Origin: Blasia pusilla
Lineage: Eukaryota; Marchantiophyta; Marchantiopsida; Blasiales
Reading direction: 5' to 3'
Length of the DNA stretch: 64,000 bases
Assembly (NCBI GenBank): GCA_050084515.1
Contig: CM114271.1
Location: 46,810,001 to 46,874,000 of the forward strand
The notes below the pieces were generated by a model. It was not told where the DNA came from and searched no databases. It was given only the letters and a program-made list of their open reading frames with translations. Made by a program: the position numbers and the translations under genes. Shown one piece after another: positions 35,650-46,426 of this stretch; positions within the stretch are counted from its first letter, which is position 1, and every line of letters starts with the position of its first letter.

Positions 35650-36923
35650 ACGAAGACGAGGATGATGCGGAGATCCCACTTACAAAGCGTCTAGCGACTC
35701 TAAGGCATAGTATGAGGCCCTTATAAAATAGTGCACCAAATGGATGCTTGGAGCCTAATATCTATAGCATAATAGGTGTCGCCACATCAAATCCGGAAAA
35801 AACTCTATTAAGGCAACTATTAGAAGTGGCCAAATGTAAGTGACGGAGGCATGCTTCCATTAGGACTTCTTCGAGTGCTAGACCTTCTACAAGTCTAGCA
35901 CAACCCCGCATGTGTGGTAGATTAGGTGCATCCAACAACAGAGATATGATTTGTGACATGAGGGTCACATTTGTACAAAATTTGCTTATAAATATGTATA
36001 GACAAATATCTCCATTCTTGCATCATTAGGCTTGTGTTATTGGAATGTTGACGAGAATGGTGAATGAATGGAATGGGGTTTAATAAATTTCTATTGCATT
36101 TAATTTAGATGAGTTAGAAAATTCAGAAATTTATAAAATTGATGTATTTTGGAAAATGAAAATTTGTAGATACATCGTGGTTGAATTATGAGTTACACTT
36201 GAGATTTAGTTGCATTGTTTACGAATCCAATCAAGTTCATTGTGGCTTGATTGCATACCAACTACGAGCTAATTGTAAGTTATTGGAAGTGTTATAAAAT
36301 ATAAGTTTGGAGCCGCAAATTAAACTATGAGTTGGATTTAGAGTTTTGAGAATCAATTACGAGTGCGGCATTTGCAACATTTTGGCTCTTGGGACTTGCA
36401 AAATCGCTCCAAAGGTAGTAGTGAAATCCACCCTCAATGTGAGGGAATCCTGTCCTAATGCACTTCAGGAACACCCTGCCCAAGCGCATACTTGGAAGGC
36501 TCACTTGTGGAAAGATGAGCCTCTCCAAGTTGGAATACTCATCAAAGGTTTGAGGCTCTTCCGTATCAAACACATATCCTCATTTTCAACTTCTTCATGT
36601 TCAAAGTCTTCCCTTTGTGTGCTCCCTATCAAGGTTATCCCAATGTACCCAACCATAGGTGTTATTTGATGTTTCTAGAGGAACAATAGCCATCATTCAA
36701 CCTTCATTTGGTGCATGCATGGGCGAGTACACACCTCTTACCAAAGGAACCAATAAAAATGGAACCTCTTGCACCTCATTAAATTCCCAAGTAGAGTCAT
36801 CCTTATTGTACCCAATCATGTATCCCTCTTAAATCTAAAGGTACTCTCTATCTCCCTTGTCATCCAACAAGATCACCAACATAAAATGAGGCCCTCAACT
36901 TTCTAAGGACTCTCTAAGAAATG
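35650..36923. other. No gene recognised
   Basis: Mixed AT-rich sequence. Short frames at 35968-35762 and 36346-36669 show no known domain. It is probably interior or flank of retroelements. Confidence 0.35.
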
Positions 36924-37515
36924 TGTCGTGCGCCCATTCCTCTTGAACGTTGCTCTTATATATATTGTAGAAGCTTACATTTATTAGGTCATGCTCTGCT
37001 TACTGATCTACACCTAAACATACTCACATTAGCCAGTTTTTGGATCAACCAATCTTACATCTCCCAAATTGTGGATTCAGACTATCCTTCAAGATCAACA
37101 AATGTAAGCGTGATCAAATACACACCTAACTCTTCTCTCCCTAATACAAGCAAGTCCTTCAAGTCTTGGGACATACTTCCTTGATAGTCTAGGAACCTAA
37201 AACAACGTTAACACGCATGGCGGTCCCAACTTTATGATGTACCTCGAATGAGTCTCTAGTTGGGACCCAATAGTTGAGTCATGGGTCAAGGTCCAAGATT
37301 GATATCCGTAATCCATCCCCTTGGACTTGGCTTGGTATCCACACCCTCTAGCCAACCTTTTGATCTACCTTGTGCCATTGGTTTACCCTCACGATTCCCC
37401 AAGGCGGGGATTGGGTTCTAGACTCCCTTGGAGACCCTTCCCCTTATATATAGTTCTTGTGGTCTCCACCCCCTCCCTACCTTTCGGGAAAGTTCTTTTG
37501 GGCCGCTCCTTGTGG
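36924..37515 (-). mobile_element. Family D LTR 3' part, antisense, truncated
   Basis: Opens with TGTCGTGCGCCC (complement of the family D end) and follows the family D LTR (CAAGTCCTTCAAGTCTTGG, CTTCCCCTTA segments) to about 37515. There the end of a family B LTR begins. The remaining 450 bases of family D are absent. Confidence 0.75.
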
Positions 37516-37620
37516 CTATCGTGCGCATACCTATCGCTACACATACATCGCTCTCACCAAACATACACACAAACACGCATGATCCCATGCATCCTCAGAC
37601 AACTTTGCTCAGCTACTCCT
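37516..37620 (-). mobile_element. Last 105 bases of a family B LTR (3' end of the gypsy element)
   Basis: On the minus strand GCATGGGATCATGCGTGTTTG leads to the end GCGCACGATA (ends at 37516). It sits directly downstream of the gypsy pol relic and marks the 3' end of that element; the first roughly 500 bases of the LTR are deleted. Confidence 0.75.
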
Positions 37621-40600
37621 AAGGTGAAAATCCATGTCAAGCATTTCAGGTCCATCGCCTGACCCAAGACATGACGTCGTGATGCCTCTGATAGTAACGG
37701 TACTGCCATCACTCCTGTGGGGAATCCCATTGGGCGCTCTTGCTCATCAGCGTTGGGCTCCACCAACCTTTGTACTTGGTAATCCCAAACCAAGCGAGGT
37801 CCGATCTCCTTGAATGCATAGGAAGCGAGAAAACTCACCAATGTGGGAAAGGTTGCCCATGGCCTGCAGTCATATCCAATGTTGTGGGTGCCGTCTGCTG
37901 CAAGTAGACATAGTCTCCCTGATAAAACCTACGGATAGTAGATCGATAACCACCTCCCCGAATAGTCGCATACCTCAACGTATCCCGATGTGCGCAATTG
38001 CCAACTTCTTAAACGTCATGGACATCACTCTCTGAAATAACTGAGACCTCTGAGAACATGCTCGCATCCATACATCAAGTTCATCAAGTTTCAACACCTC
38101 ACCAACATCTCGATGAATGGACGGAGGTAAATCTAGCTCTCGGCCATACAAAAGCAAGTACGGTGAGAAAGACGCTAAGGATACTTGTCTGCTGAATATG
38201 TATCCCATCGCCAACCATGGCAATTGGAGGTCCCAATCTCCTAGGTGACCTCTTTGCAAGCCATGCTTGCGTAATCCTCTCTTTACTGTCTACAAAACCC
38301 TCTCCACTAGTCCATCAGCTTCAGGGTGATCTCGTGAAGTGGTGCGGTGGTCGATTAGTGCCTTCTCACACAAGGCCTGAAACTCCCCATAAAACTCTGT
38401 ACCCTGGTATATCAACATCTCAGCTGGTGCACTGTAATGACTCAACACTTGATCTAGGAAGGCATACGCTACTCCCTCACTCACTTTGTCATGCAATATA
38501 ACCAACTCTATGCACTTCGAGAAGTGCTCGACCATCACCAACACATAACAACTATGGCGCTCCGTCAAAGGCAAAGGTCCTGCAAAATCCAAACTCCATC
38601 TATTACCTAAATCCATGATCGGAAGTAGATGAAACTGTGGATTCGGAGCATTGAATGATGCTCGGACTCAATCACACACCATGCATTTGGCAACAAACTG
38701 TTGAACGTCAGTCTGCATGCCTCGCCACCAATACTAAATCTGGAGCAAGCTGTACGTCCGCTTCACTCCAAAATGACCCAACTCCTTGTGGGCATGACGC
38801 ACCAAACGTGCTCTTTGCAAAGGATGAGGCACTACACGCACTCTACCATCCTCCCACACTCGCAACACATGTGTGCCCTCCCACCAAAACCATCTAAGTC
38901 GTTGTAGGATCCGATCCCGCTCTCTAGCACTCACTGTGCTCGCGACGCTGCCAGTATGCAAGTACTCCAAGATCACTCCATCATCGTGAATGTCTCGGCC
39001 ACCTGTCGTCTCCTCACCGGCCTCTGGATCTAAGAACTCCATCAGACCTCGCTATCGAAGTCTCAGAAATCTGGCTCACCATAGCCAACAAGCCCAAATA
39101 GGCTGATGCATGCCATCCTAGCACCAACTCCTCATCACTCTCACCATGCCAACGAGCTCCAATCACATCGCGCTGACTCGGGCCTGGATTACGACTCAAA
39201 CCATATGCATCCAAGTTTAGCATCCCAGATCTATGCACCACCTGGAAGTCATACTCCTGCAACAAAAGAGCCCATCTTGCAAGCTTCCCTGTAAGCTTGT
39301 CAAACTTTATCAACCACTTAAGTGGCTGATGATTATTAATATTGGTAAAGGGATTGCCAAATAGATAACATCTGAAATGTGCAATAGCCCAAACTGCAAC
39401 CAAGCACTCACCCTCATACAAGCTATAATTCGCCTCTGCATCGTTGTTTGAGCGACTAGCGTAAGCCACCATGAACTCTCTACCATCATCTTCATGTTGG
39501 GTGAGCATGGCTCCAAGCCCCAACATGCTCTAATCGGTATGCAACTCGAAAGGATGCCCCATAATCGGTCTCCTCAATATGGGCGCAGATGTCAATCTGC
39601 CCTTGTGCATGTGAAATGCTCTCTCTTGCTCATCCTCCCAGTGCCACTCCTGATCCATCTTGATCATCAAGGTTAGTGGCGTCGCAATCGAAGTGAAACC
39701 CTTGACGTACCGTCCATAGAAGTTTGCCAATCCCATGAATGCACAAACTCGACTCACACCTATAGGGTGTGGAATGCGTGAAATAGCCTCTACCTTCGTT
39801 TGTTGCACACCAAGGCCCCCTGGGTATATCGTATGACCCAAGTACTCTATCTGGCCGTAGAAGAACTTGCACTTGCCTAGATGTAGCTTCAGCCCATGTA
39901 ACTGCAATCGTCGAAACACCTCCTCTAGATGTCGCTCATGCTCCTCAACCGTGGCGCTAAAGACTATGATGTCATCAATATAATACCTAGCAAAATCCAG
40001 ACCTGCCAAGATCTTATCCATGACCCTCTGAAATTCAACGGGGCATTCTTTAACCCGAATGGTAAGAACCGCCATTGGTACAAACAATCCTTCCCGTCAG
40101 GATTGATGCCCCAAAATATCATCTTCTGCTTGTCCTCCAATCTAATAGGCAGTTGATGGTATCTGGCTCGCAAATCCAATGAATTGAAGACCTTTGCATG
40201 CACAATCGCATCAAAGCTCTCCTCAGGGATAGAAATGGCATACCTATCAAACTTCGTTTTCCGATTGATAGGTCGGTAATTTTCACACATCCGCCTATCC
40301 GTCTAGTTGCCATGCACATCCTTCTTGGCGGGCATGATAGTGGCAGATGCATACTGACCCGTCACACTCTGATGCAAACGTCTCGCTCCACGTGGTCTGC
40401 ACATGCTCAGTGGCTAAGCGTCGGAGCTCCTCAGTCGAGCCCCAAAGCGGCGCCTCTCCTCCACGGACTGATGCGGCTACCATGACATTCCTCTCCATAG
40501 AAATGTCAGGAACGGGAGTATCCTCTACATGGACATGTCCCTCAATCAAATCACTAGGCCAAGTGATGGCACTACTAAATGATGCTAAGGTCACCATCTC

Positions 40601-40985
40601 TCCCGGCCGTCGCTCGATCAGTGCACCTGTAAATCGAACAGGTAATGAGCTAAGGCGCCCATCACTTGATTGCCATCCTGGTCTATAGGACGCTGACTCC
40701 TCCCAGTATTCCAGGGAAAATCTCATCGGATATAACACTGCTCCACCAACCAAGATATCGTAGGACTCTACATCAATCACTATCGCCTTGGCTCGCACCA
40801 CGGACTCATCTGTAGGATGTCCTGACCGAATCCTCACAACGACCTCCAGTCAGGTGATATACTATGTGGTACTCACTTCACCCAAGGATTTGTGTATTTG
40901 GAATGGACAATGCTCCGCATTGGCTCCAATCCTCTGAATGACGCTGTCGTATAGTAAAATCAGGCAATGTGTAAACTCCTTCCTC
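37621..40985 (-). pseudogene. Ty3/gypsy pol relic: protease end, RT, RNase H, integrase
   Basis: Read from 40985 down: protease C-terminal part with YDILVG (open frame 40837-40295); RT with YRPINRKT, LPFGLKNAP and the catalytic YIDD at 39971-39982; RNase H-like region with YASRSNN and EYDF..HRSG; integrase zinc region (HAHKELGH..CMVC) and core. Lesions visible: stop codons at 40303-40305 and 39530-39532, each where the family normally has Trp; a frameshift near 40035-40045; two stops in the integrase zinc region; the RNase H Asp before HQPL replaced by Asn (about 39330); the second integrase catalytic Asp replaced by Tyr (38393-38419). RT, RNase H and integrase would copy and insert the element; this copy cannot. 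The 5' end is cut at about 40985 by an insertion. Confidence 0.93.
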
Positions 40986-40988
40986 GTT

Positions 40989-42150
40989 AAGTGTTAGATA
41001 GAGTTTTATTAGTATTAAGTAAATTAGCTTAGGAAAAGGAAATCCCCATGTTTAAACCTCTTTATGGTGCCTCTTTTATGCGGGCCCAACTTTAGAAAAG
41101 AGGTAATAAATAAAAGATAACTTTATAAAAGTAAAGTAGTGAGGTTGGTGCTTTAATGAAACGCAAAAGTAGGCTTGGTTGGTGGCTATGTTAGTTGGGG
41201 TAATTTGGAAAATATCAAGTGGATAAAAGAGGATATTTTGGAAGAGATAAGAGGGAATCTACTTGTGTCAAAATATGATTGGCTAAGCCTTGAGAGGAAG
41301 CCATATGGCACAAGATAAGATTAGCTCTATTTCGTACTCTTGTGGGTCTCTTGTGAGTATATAAAGAGGAGGGACCTTCAAGGGTTCATTACCTTCTATT
41401 CCACATCTTGAGTATTTCGTGTCACTCTTGAGTGTATGACTTTGGGATTGCTTGCTCTTCCAATGAGAGTGGATCACCCTCTTGGGAGAGTAACTTGACC
41501 ATGGTCTATTCTCCGAGAGGTTTCTAGAGTGTGGTGTGTGTGTGGAGATGAGAGGTTTGTCACCTTAGAGGAGTTTAGTCATACTAAAATAGTGAATGTT
41601 TTGGCTTGTTATTTCCCCAATGAGAGTGGATTATCCTTCTTGGGAGAATAACTCCGCCAAAACCCATTCTTGAGGAGAGAAGAGAATGTCTGTCAAGCAT
41701 GGATAGGGGTGGAGCACGAGTTGTGCCCGACTTTCCTTTCCTTAATCCATACCATGTCAAGATACTCTTTGTAGATAGGCACTAGTTCACTCGCTATTTA
41801 GTTTATCACTTTGGGGAGGCGTTCATGAACCAGGTCATTCAATCTCCAACTCCGGTGATCCTTCCTATCGTCACATATGGAAGGACATGGGATTGTATTT
41901 TGTATGTCCTTATATAGCAATCCATGGACGTCAATAGGCTTGCTCAAGTAGGGTTTAATACTAGTTGTGCTATCTTTCTCGTATACAAGCGTAAAATAGA
42001 TTATAGGGATTTTATAGTTAGGAATTTCGGGGTCCGATGTTACGAAGAAGTGATCGCATCGGCACTTCCATTTGTGGTACCTGTCGTGAGAGAATGGAGA
42101 GTATACATAATAATTTTATATTGAAAAAGAAGATCTTCTAAGAGAATTCA
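40989..42150 (+). mobile_element. Insertion in the gypsy relic, possibly an LTR
   Basis: The protease coding sequence stops at about 40985 and its N-terminal half reappears at about 42150, so these 1.16 kb are inserted. The left edge reads TGTTAGATAGAG and a TATATAAAGAGG box lies near 41357, as in an LTR. The right edge may be GAATTCATCTTGCA near 42153, but no target duplication is evident. A phrase CCAATGAGAGTGGATYAYCC plus CTTGGGAGAATAACT occurs twice (near 41458 and 41617), a diverged internal duplication. No gene is recognised. Confidence 0.5.
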
Positions 42151-42334
42151 TCTTGCATCGACCGCGTCTGCCGCAGCTAGAAGGTCTGCCCTTACTCCAA
42201 TAAAGGCTCTCGACACCACAACGCTTTCCCCAACATCAGTCGTTGCGCTCCTAAATCCAACGAGACGCGCTGCGAACTAAAAGCTCTACCTCTAGGACTC
42301 ACCAACTAGAAGACCTCTCCATGGTTATCCAACA
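42151..42334 (-). pseudogene. Gypsy protease N-terminal fragment
   Basis: Minus-strand reading gives LVSPRG and SLDLGAQRLMLGKAL, equivalent to the VLLDSGAQPLMLGK segment near 1925-1960. The catalytic Ser of DSG is replaced by Leu, and stops interrupt the frame. It connects the gag fragment (43.3-43.8 kb) with the pol relic below 40985. Confidence 0.8.
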
Positions 42335-43311
42335 TTGCGGAAGCGTACGTTCAGTAGGTCACGATCTCATCGCCGATCTGCACCCAAACACGCACTCTCG
42401 TTAGTCGGGTCTGGGCCAACCAGCGTTCCAACCCCATCGAGTTCTCAACTCGGCGTCTCATCAAGCTCAACCTTCCTTAGTTCCTAGTTTCCAAAAGACG
42501 GCAAGTCCTTCAAGACTTGGAACAGACTTCCTGGTTAGTCTAGGGATCTGAAACGGCACTTGCGCGCCTAGCAATCCCAACTGTTCAACAGACCTTGTGT
42601 GAGTTCCAAAACGAGACCCAAGTAATTGAGTCGCGGGGTGAAATCCAAGAGGGATGTCTAAAATCGCCTCAATAGACTTGGTGCAGGTTTTCCAACCCAC
42701 TCCCAAACTCGCGTTCCGTTCCATGCCCTTGAGCCGCCCCGCGGCGCCCAAAGTGGGGTTCGGGTTCCAAGCACTCTGGAAGACCTTCCCCCTTACTAGT
42801 ACTTCTGGGGTTCTCCAATAACACCCCCCCCCCCTTTGGAAAAGGAGGGTCGGGCCCTTCATTGTGGCCCTCAACCCGACTATTTTTACACTCGTTTCCG
42901 GGTTGTTTCTCAGCCGCTGCTGAAGAATTTGCAAAGATCTTTAGTGCGTTTGAACCGACTTTCCATAAGCTTTCTAATGCACCCTTATTTAATCCAAACG
43001 CATCTTGGTGCTAAAAGTTATGGCCATAAATATAGTCAGAAACTCTCAAACGCTAGTGGCGTTCCAAATCCGGATTCTTCCTTTGGCAACCCACTTCCTA
43101 GACTCGACTTCTTTCAAGTCTCATTCCGCATTTGGTCCAGGTTTCTCGGTCGCGACCACAACATCTGAAACGCGACGTCTCGCTCGCGTCTCGTCTCTTG
43201 TCTCCTCTTTGAGACTAATCCAACGCGCAAACCATCTTAGCGTGAGCCCGCTAATGTTTCGATGTTCCGCTTGGCACTCGTTTGGTCATGAGGGTCGCGA
43301 CAGTGATAGTA
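42335..43311 (-). mobile_element. Family D LTR, antisense, lacking its last 45 bases
   Basis: Begins TGTCGCGACCCTC at 43311 (minus strand) and follows family D to CTTCCGCAA at 42335, where protease coding sequence starts. It is inserted in gag immediately after a Tyr-Tyr-His stretch, splitting the gypsy polyprotein. The complete homologues are 44588-45589 and 48469-49487. Confidence 0.85.
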
Positions 43312-43770
43312 GAGTCGCCATGCCTCAATCTCCTGGGCATATTTGTGGGAGAACTCATGGTAATAGGCGCCTCCTCTAAATGCTAGAACATATCGTTCCA
43401 TATTGTAAACGGGTTGAACTCTCTAGAGTACCTAGCCCGTTGTGAGTCACACCAACTCCTAAACTCCACAATGAAGTCCTGTAGCTCTATAGTGCCTACA
43501 TCACGTTAAAACCTACGCGGTCCTCTATCTCGGTCGTCCATCTTGTACGCCCAACTTGTAGGACCACTCAATGTATACAGTGGATCACTAACACACTCCT
43601 CTACACGCTCCCCCTCGTCTGAAGATGACACTGAAGGAGATCGAGGTGGTCTCTCACGTGGAGACCCTTGAAACCTCGCACCACTCCAGGTAAACCCTCC
43701 AGAGCTACTCTCAGGTCCACTACCTTGCCTCTCAAAATCCCAAAAAGACGCCGTGATGGCCTTGGTGCCC
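43312..43770 (-). pseudogene. Gypsy gag fragment
   Basis: Minus-strand reading includes MDDRDRGPRRF, then VGTIELQDFIVEF and REFNPFTIWNDMF, equivalent to DVGTIDL..DFIQEF of the 3885-3205 gag. Stops follow MDDRDRGPRRF and WNDMF. The reading is cut by the family D LTR at 43311. The acidic Ser-rich segment upstream (43600-43700) resembles that of other gypsy gag N-termini. Confidence 0.8.
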
Positions 43771-44582
43771 CTCTTACATGATCACTCTCAATCTTGCGAT
43801 TAAACCCTTATTCACTCAAACTAAACATGCGGCACTCAATCTACACTCTCTCATTGAGATGTGTGCTGTGGCGCAACAAGCAGCGTGGTGCAGCAACTTA
43901 ACTGATCTATCATCTCATCGACAAACCATCCTTAACTCTGGACATCCCACACAGGTCTATGTCCCCTAAACCCATACATTATTTATGCTCCAAGCATCAG
44001 CACGAAACCCAATATCCCAAATAACTTCCCAATACCCGAAAATCCCTCACACGTGCAAGGTAAGAGACCAGAATGGGTAACCTGACAATAATGTCAATGT
44101 CGCTCCTCGGCAATTACAAATCTTGACCCCAACTCAGTCGTGGAGACAACTCCTCCAATCAGCAAGTCGTACTCCTCTCGTACTGACGCTGCTCAAACCT
44201 CCTTGATGTGCGGTGCACGTCCAGCGGTCTGGTGCGGCACTGGCGGCACGGAATGGCTACAAACGGCATGGCACTCAGGAATGGGATGCGGCACTCGGTG
44301 GCATACCTTCCTTGATAAAAAATTCACAGATTGTGCTGCTTAGTGAAGAGCGGCTCCGCGACCAAGATGGTGCGGTGCGGCCATGAACGGCATGGCGAGG
44401 CAATCGGCAACGCGTTGCGGCTACGAGCGTCGCGTCACGGCACGGTACTGGATTTTTGTCGAGCGACTACCAATCATAACATAGCAACATGAAATGAAAA
44501 CTCAAAGACCATAACTCGAGGTCACCTACCATGACTCGTTGATGACGAAACTATAATGATGGTGGCGGTGGAACCAAAGTAC
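43771..44582. other. Gypsy leader plus GGCAC-rich stretch, no gene
   Basis: 44040-44090 matches the leader of the first gypsy relic (GGGTAACCT). 44210-44460 is built from recurring GCGGCAC, CGGCATGGC and GCGGCTACRA phrases, a decayed GC-rich short repeat. No open frame has a recognised product. Confidence 0.4.
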
Positions 44583-44587
44583 GTGGT

Positions 44588-45589
44588 TGTCGCGACCCTC
44601 TTGACCAAACGAGTGCCAAAGCAGAACATCAGAACACTAGCGGGCTCATGCTAAGATGGTTTTTGCATTGGAGTGGTCTTAGAGAAGAGACAAGAGACGA
44701 GACGCAAGCAAGCCTTCGCGTTTCATATGTTGTGGTCGCGACTGAGAAACCTGGACTAAACGCGGATCAAGACTTGAGAGGAGTCAAGTCTAGGAAGTGG
44801 GTTGCCAAAGGAAGGAATCCGGATTTGGGACGCCACTAGCGTTTGAGAGTTTTCGACTGTATTTATGGCCATAAATTTTAGTGCCAAGATTCATTTGGGA
44901 CAAGTAAGAATGCGTTGGAAATCTTATGGAAAGCCGGTTCAGACGCACTAAAGATCTATGCAAACGCACAAGTAGCGGCTGAGAAACGACCCAAAAATTA
45001 TTGTAAGTAGAGTTGGGTTAAGGGCCACAATGAAGGGCCCGACCATCCTTTTCCAAAGGTGGGAGGTTAGTGGAGATCCCCAGAAGTACTAGTAAGGGGG
45101 AAGGTCTCCAAGGGTGCTTGCGACTCAAACCCCACTTTGGGCGCCACGGGGCGGCTCAAGGGCATGGAACGGATCGGGAGCTTGGAGTTGGGCTTGAAAA
45201 TCTGAACCAAGTCTATTGAGGTGAATTTTAGAGATCCCTCTTGGATTCCAACCCGCAACTTGATTACTTGGGTCCCGGTTAGGAACCCGCACGAGGTTCG
45301 TTGAACAATTGGGACTGCTAGGCGCGCAAGTGCCGTTTCAGGTTCCTAGACTAACCAGAAAGTGTGTTCCAAGTCTTGAAGGACTTGTCGTGTTGGGAAC
45401 CTAGGAATGAGGGAAGGGTGAGCTTGATGAGATTCCGAGTTGAGGACTCGATGGGTTGGCAGGCCGCTTGACCCAAAGCCAGACTAACGTGAGTGCCTTT
45501 GGGTACATGTTGACTATGAGAGTGTGTCCTACTGAACGTACGCTTCCGCAACACTAAGATTGACGTTCAAGGAGAGTAGGCGCACGATA
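44588..45589 (+). mobile_element. Solo LTR (family D), complete
   Basis: 1,002 bases from TGTCGCGACCCTC to GGCGCACGATA, with five-base flanks GTGGT (44583-44587) and GTGAT (45590-45594), a target duplication with one mismatch. It lies in opposite orientation to the family D LTR at 42335-43311, making an inverted pair about 1.3 kb apart. Confidence 0.88.
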
Positions 45590-45718
45590 GTGATGGCGAC
45601 ACAAGTTAGAGAATCAACGGTCATCATGGAAGACTCTCCACTCCGTAATAGTGGCTATGGCAATCAAGGGTGGATAACGGCCAAACGCGGCTCTGAGCAG
45701 CGCTAGGCGGCGGCGGCG

Positions 45719-45850
45719 GATTGTTGACGGTGACGGTTGACCGTTGATGGTGAAAATTGACTATTTTTGGTGATGGCTGACCATTGACAATGACGGTTGA
45801 CCATTGATGGTGATGGCGGACCATTGACGGTGACTATGACGGTCGCGGCT
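45719..45850 (+). repeat. TTGAC-rich minisatellite
   Basis: About ten degenerate copies of TTGACGGTGA / TTGACCRTTGATGGTGA follow one another. Several contain TTGACC or TTGACT, the core recognised by WRKY factors, but in a repeat this may be incidental. The antisense frame is an artefact. Confidence 0.75.
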
Positions 45851-46341
45851 GGTTTAGGGTTTGAACAATTTAACCCTAAAAATTGCCTAGCAATGGTAGT
45901 TTTGCAAGATTGACCATAATATTTTGCTCGCAACTTCAAATTACGTACCGTTTGTTGCACAACGTGCATAGCTTTACTATCTACAACAAGATCAAAAAAT
46001 ATTTTCAATCAGAAATTCCAGTAAAAAAAATGGAGATTGTCGTTAAGCCCAATGTCTCTTTCTCCTACACAAAATTCGGTAGCGCTTTTGCGTTGATTTC
46101 TCCCAACAAAAATGTAAAACCTGTGAGACCACAAATCAGCAAGCTACATGGTGCTCCCAAGAGCATCGACATGGAGCAATCCGCTTCCATACTCAATTCC
46201 TATCGAAAATTGGGCAACGCTTCCGCTTGCCACTCTCCCGTACAAAAAATTAGCAAAGCAAAACAGCAAACTCGCATGGCTCTTGCTCCGGTAAGCACTC
46301 CCACGAGCCATGAAGCGGGGAACACGGTCCCCCAACCTATT
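45851..46341. other. Unassigned; one 161-codon open frame
   Basis: The plus frame 45883-46368 is open but its product (Ser/Lys/Pro-rich) matches nothing recognisable and its end lies inside the hairpin of the neighbouring LTR. Base use does not look codon-like. Treated as non-coding. Confidence 0.35.
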
Positions 46342-46426
46342 GTATTTTACAAAGAGATAATTGAGTGAGTGAGAGAGCTCCCCCATCAAGCTCTCTCACT
46401 CACTTAATTATCTCTTTGTAAAATAC
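46342..46426. other. Large perfect-class hairpin, 38-base arms, 9-base loop
   Basis: Arms 46342-46379 and 46389-46426 are reverse complements with a single mismatch; the loop is CCCCCATCA. The right arm coincides with the 3' part of a B' LTR (compare 30070-30100), so the left arm is an inverted copy of that segment. Confidence 0.92.

Noticed and set aside
42335-45589. A full-length LTR retrotransposon bounded by two family D LTRs
   Set aside because: The two LTRs are in opposite orientation and each has different flanks, so they are separate insertions.
45883-46368. 161-codon plus-strand open frame
   Set aside because: No homology recognised and its 3' end is inside the LTR hairpin.
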